Origin: Acanthosepion esculentum
Lineage: Eukaryota; Mollusca; Cephalopoda; Sepiida; Sepiidae
DNA length: 64,000 nucleotides
Reading direction: 5' to 3'
Assembly: GCA_964036315.1 (NCBI GenBank)
Contig: OZ038488.1
Coordinates: 69,421,842-69,485,841 of the forward strand
Each line of letters starts with the position of its first letter. The stretch's first letter is position 1. The position numbers and the translations under genes are program-made. The notes beneath the pieces are model-generated. The model worked only from the letters and a program-made list of their open reading frames with translations, was not told the DNA's origin and did no database searches. Positions 61,844 to 64,000 of this stretch are shown in pieces.

Positions 61844-64000
61844 CTCCAGTGCAAAAAAACAACATGCATGTCAATCATAGGAAAAATAACAATAACACTG
61901 TCAACATTTTTTTTAAGCATCACACAAGAAGAGGAATGAAGTTTTAGTATTACCATTTTTGCGATCAAAGTTCTTAAAAAGAGGATTTAACTAGTTGAAA
62001 ATATTTTTTGAATAACTTATATTATTCCAGATAATTTTCAAAATGAGACTATCATATATAATGGGATATTCATCCAGTTCATATTTTATTTTTAAATTAA
62101 AAGTCAATTTTTCATGTGCATTAAATATTTGACAACTGCTAAGACTAGCACTTGTTGCTTCACACTTGATTGATATGTGCTTACAGATATAAAAATAAAT
62201 AAATGGAAACATGAAATTATTCCAAAATGATTTTTGAATGCTTCCTTTTTCACCTCCAAATATAAATATTATGGTTTCATTATCTTTTTTTGTTTTTGGT
62301 AAAAACAGCTTTGAACTGAACTTCAAAATTGAAAAAGTCTGGAGATGATTATTTAGGAATTTCAAGTGTCAGGAAAACTTCCAGGTGACTGAAGATCTTG
62401 TTTGGAATTGGAAAAAGTTTATAAACTCTGCCTCAGAAAAGAAATAATCAGGAAATTCCTACAGACTTATCAAAAGAAGCATGAAAATTTTTGCCCCAAA
62501 ACTCTTTGTAAAGGTTTAAGGAATTTTAACATTTCAACAGCTGTGATCTCTGTTTATCTATTAGATTGATGCAAATCTTCTTAGCTTCCTGCATAATATT
62601 AGGGAAATCTTAAAAGTGTCTTTGAAATTTACTCTCTCCCTTACTGCTTACGTAATCAGCCAACTATAGCTTTTATAAGCCTTAGAAAAAATACAGAAGC
62701 TAAATGAACACTAGTCAGCATTGGTTTTTCATTTCTAATTTGATATAGAATAAAATCATTTTATGGAATAAACAGTCACTAACAATGAAAAATGGATTTA
62801 TGAAAAAGCAAAATGGACACAAACATGCCTAACTCAGGAAAGACTAACATCTCAAACAAAATAGAATTTACTAGAGGAAAAGTAGTTTGAAGAAAATTCT
62901 TTATTATAAATTGTTGGAAGTTGGTTAGATTGTTATTAGTTGAATGCTACAGTGAGCAATTTGCTTGTTTGAATGATTCCTTGAAAAAGGGGGGAAAAAA
63001 AATTTTCCCTGGGCAAAGAAGTTGACCAGTGATTTTGATGCAATACTCATTCTCTTGTTTTAAATGTAATAAAGCAAATGTTTATAGATTTGGTGTGGGA
63101 AGTTCTTCTGTATGTTTATTCTGTAGGCATATTCACCTTCAAACACCTTCATTTGCTCATCAATTTCAACAAGAAGTTTTAAAGAATTCACTGTTGAAAC
63201 AAAAATCTTTATGGTGAATAACATTAGATAACTGAAAGATGATATGGTGTGATAGGAAGACAGAGAAAATAATGATTGTTAAAAAATTTCTGAACCTGGA
63301 AATTTTTGCACCAGTAATACAATTTAGATGTCAAGATCGTATATGATTGGAGAAAGCCAGGGAAAATACTTTGGTGTTTGAATAACAATGCTATGGACTT
63401 ATATCATTAAAAGGTTTTGTTCACAAAAGACTCTGGAAACTTTTGCATCAACCTAATATATCAGTTATTTTCAAACTGCAATGTTACACATAATGATGGC
63501 CATGTCAGTCTCAATTGGAAATTGATAGATATTCAAACAGCATGATGTAAAATATAAAAATTACAATGAAAACCTGGGTTAACATATCAGGGTAAGGCCT
63601 ATTATTTCTTATGTCTTATAGACTTAGGAAAGGCTTAGATTCTGGAGTTAGCAGACTGTAAAAATGGCTGATATAAATAAATACACACACACACAAAGAG
63701 GGAGCTGAAAATTTTTTAGTCCAACCAAGAGCTTTTCCCCACTCCTCATATATATCATTTTGGAAAGTATCTAGCCATTTAATGTTTAATACTAATAAAA
63801 ACATACCCTATGTTTGTTAATGGCACCTTAATCTCCTTCAAATTACTGCTCTTGGAAGCTTATACATTTATTCCTTTCACTTTTCAAAACAATCTGCAAA
63901 ATCCTTTTAGGGATCACCATCAGCTGCTTCATTATGTTCTCCTTAATTCATTATTTTGTCCATGGTGTGAAAGTAAGCTTTTAATGGCGATTTTAGCTTT

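Larger units (their letters stand above)
55806..64000 (-). other. MRTF intron or upstream region
   Basis: Upstream of the large exon on the gene strand. It is AT-rich and holds a palindromic SINE pair, two hairpins and a (TA)n(GT)n tract at 59257-59298. I searched for an RPEL-coding exon by eye and found none. A weak exon candidate lies at 61749-61843. Confidence 0.5.

Overview
This is an AT-rich, intron- and repeat-dominated piece of an animal genome, most likely a cephalopod mollusc such as an octopus. Supporting signs are very long introns, tRNA-derived SINEs, dense (TA)n and (CA)n microsatellites, LINE 3' tails and mariner, Tc1, pogo and hAT-like debris. The species call is inference. No operon, CRISPR array, rRNA gene or intact tRNA gene was seen.

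The one clear host gene lies on the minus strand from about 55.8 kb down to 42.7 kb. It is the C-terminal part of a myocardin-related transcription factor (MRTF/MKL/myocardin family). Four coding exons join in frame with consensus splice sites: 55805-53237, 51758-51560, 46753-46588 and 43477-42717. They encode about 1,230 residues: an acidic serine-rich stretch, a basic patch, a glutamine-rich segment, a SAP domain, a leucine/glutamine coiled coil, a 9-residue Ser-Pro repeat array, long polyQ/polyP/polyA tracts, the conserved EPPxYxEA and MDDxxxILI motifs, and a C-terminal transactivation region. The first exon seen starts in mid-codon and no RPEL actin-binding motif is present, so the 5' end lies beyond 64 kb.

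The left 0-16 kb is a graveyard of mobile elements. It has LINE 3' tails, a four-unit tandem array of a tRNA-like SINE (3.5-4.1 kb), and a nested composite at 10.6-15.2 kb. In that composite a Tc1-type transposon with about 160-bp terminal inverted repeats contains a 5'-LTR-plus-gag-pol fragment of a Ty3/gypsy retrotransposon, itself interrupted by a SINE with an 11-bp target duplication.

The 16-42 kb stretch has no gene I can support. It carries a MITE containing a tRNA T-arm (20.4 kb), a pogo/Tigger-like element (26.2-26.8 kb), a hAT-like element (34.2-34.7 kb), a LINE scrap (29.3 kb), a 50-bp-arm hairpin (37.7 kb) and a dense cluster of (TA)n tracts. The part just left of 42.7 kb may be MRTF 3' UTR.

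The MRTF introns carry a mariner-type transposase relic (48.5-49.1 kb), SINE copies, a large inverted-repeat SINE structure (56.2-56.6 kb) and a near-perfect 43-bp-arm hairpin (56.9-57.0 kb). The hairpin and inverted repeat sit just upstream of the largest MRTF exon and are plausible double-stranded RNA structures in the pre-mRNA.
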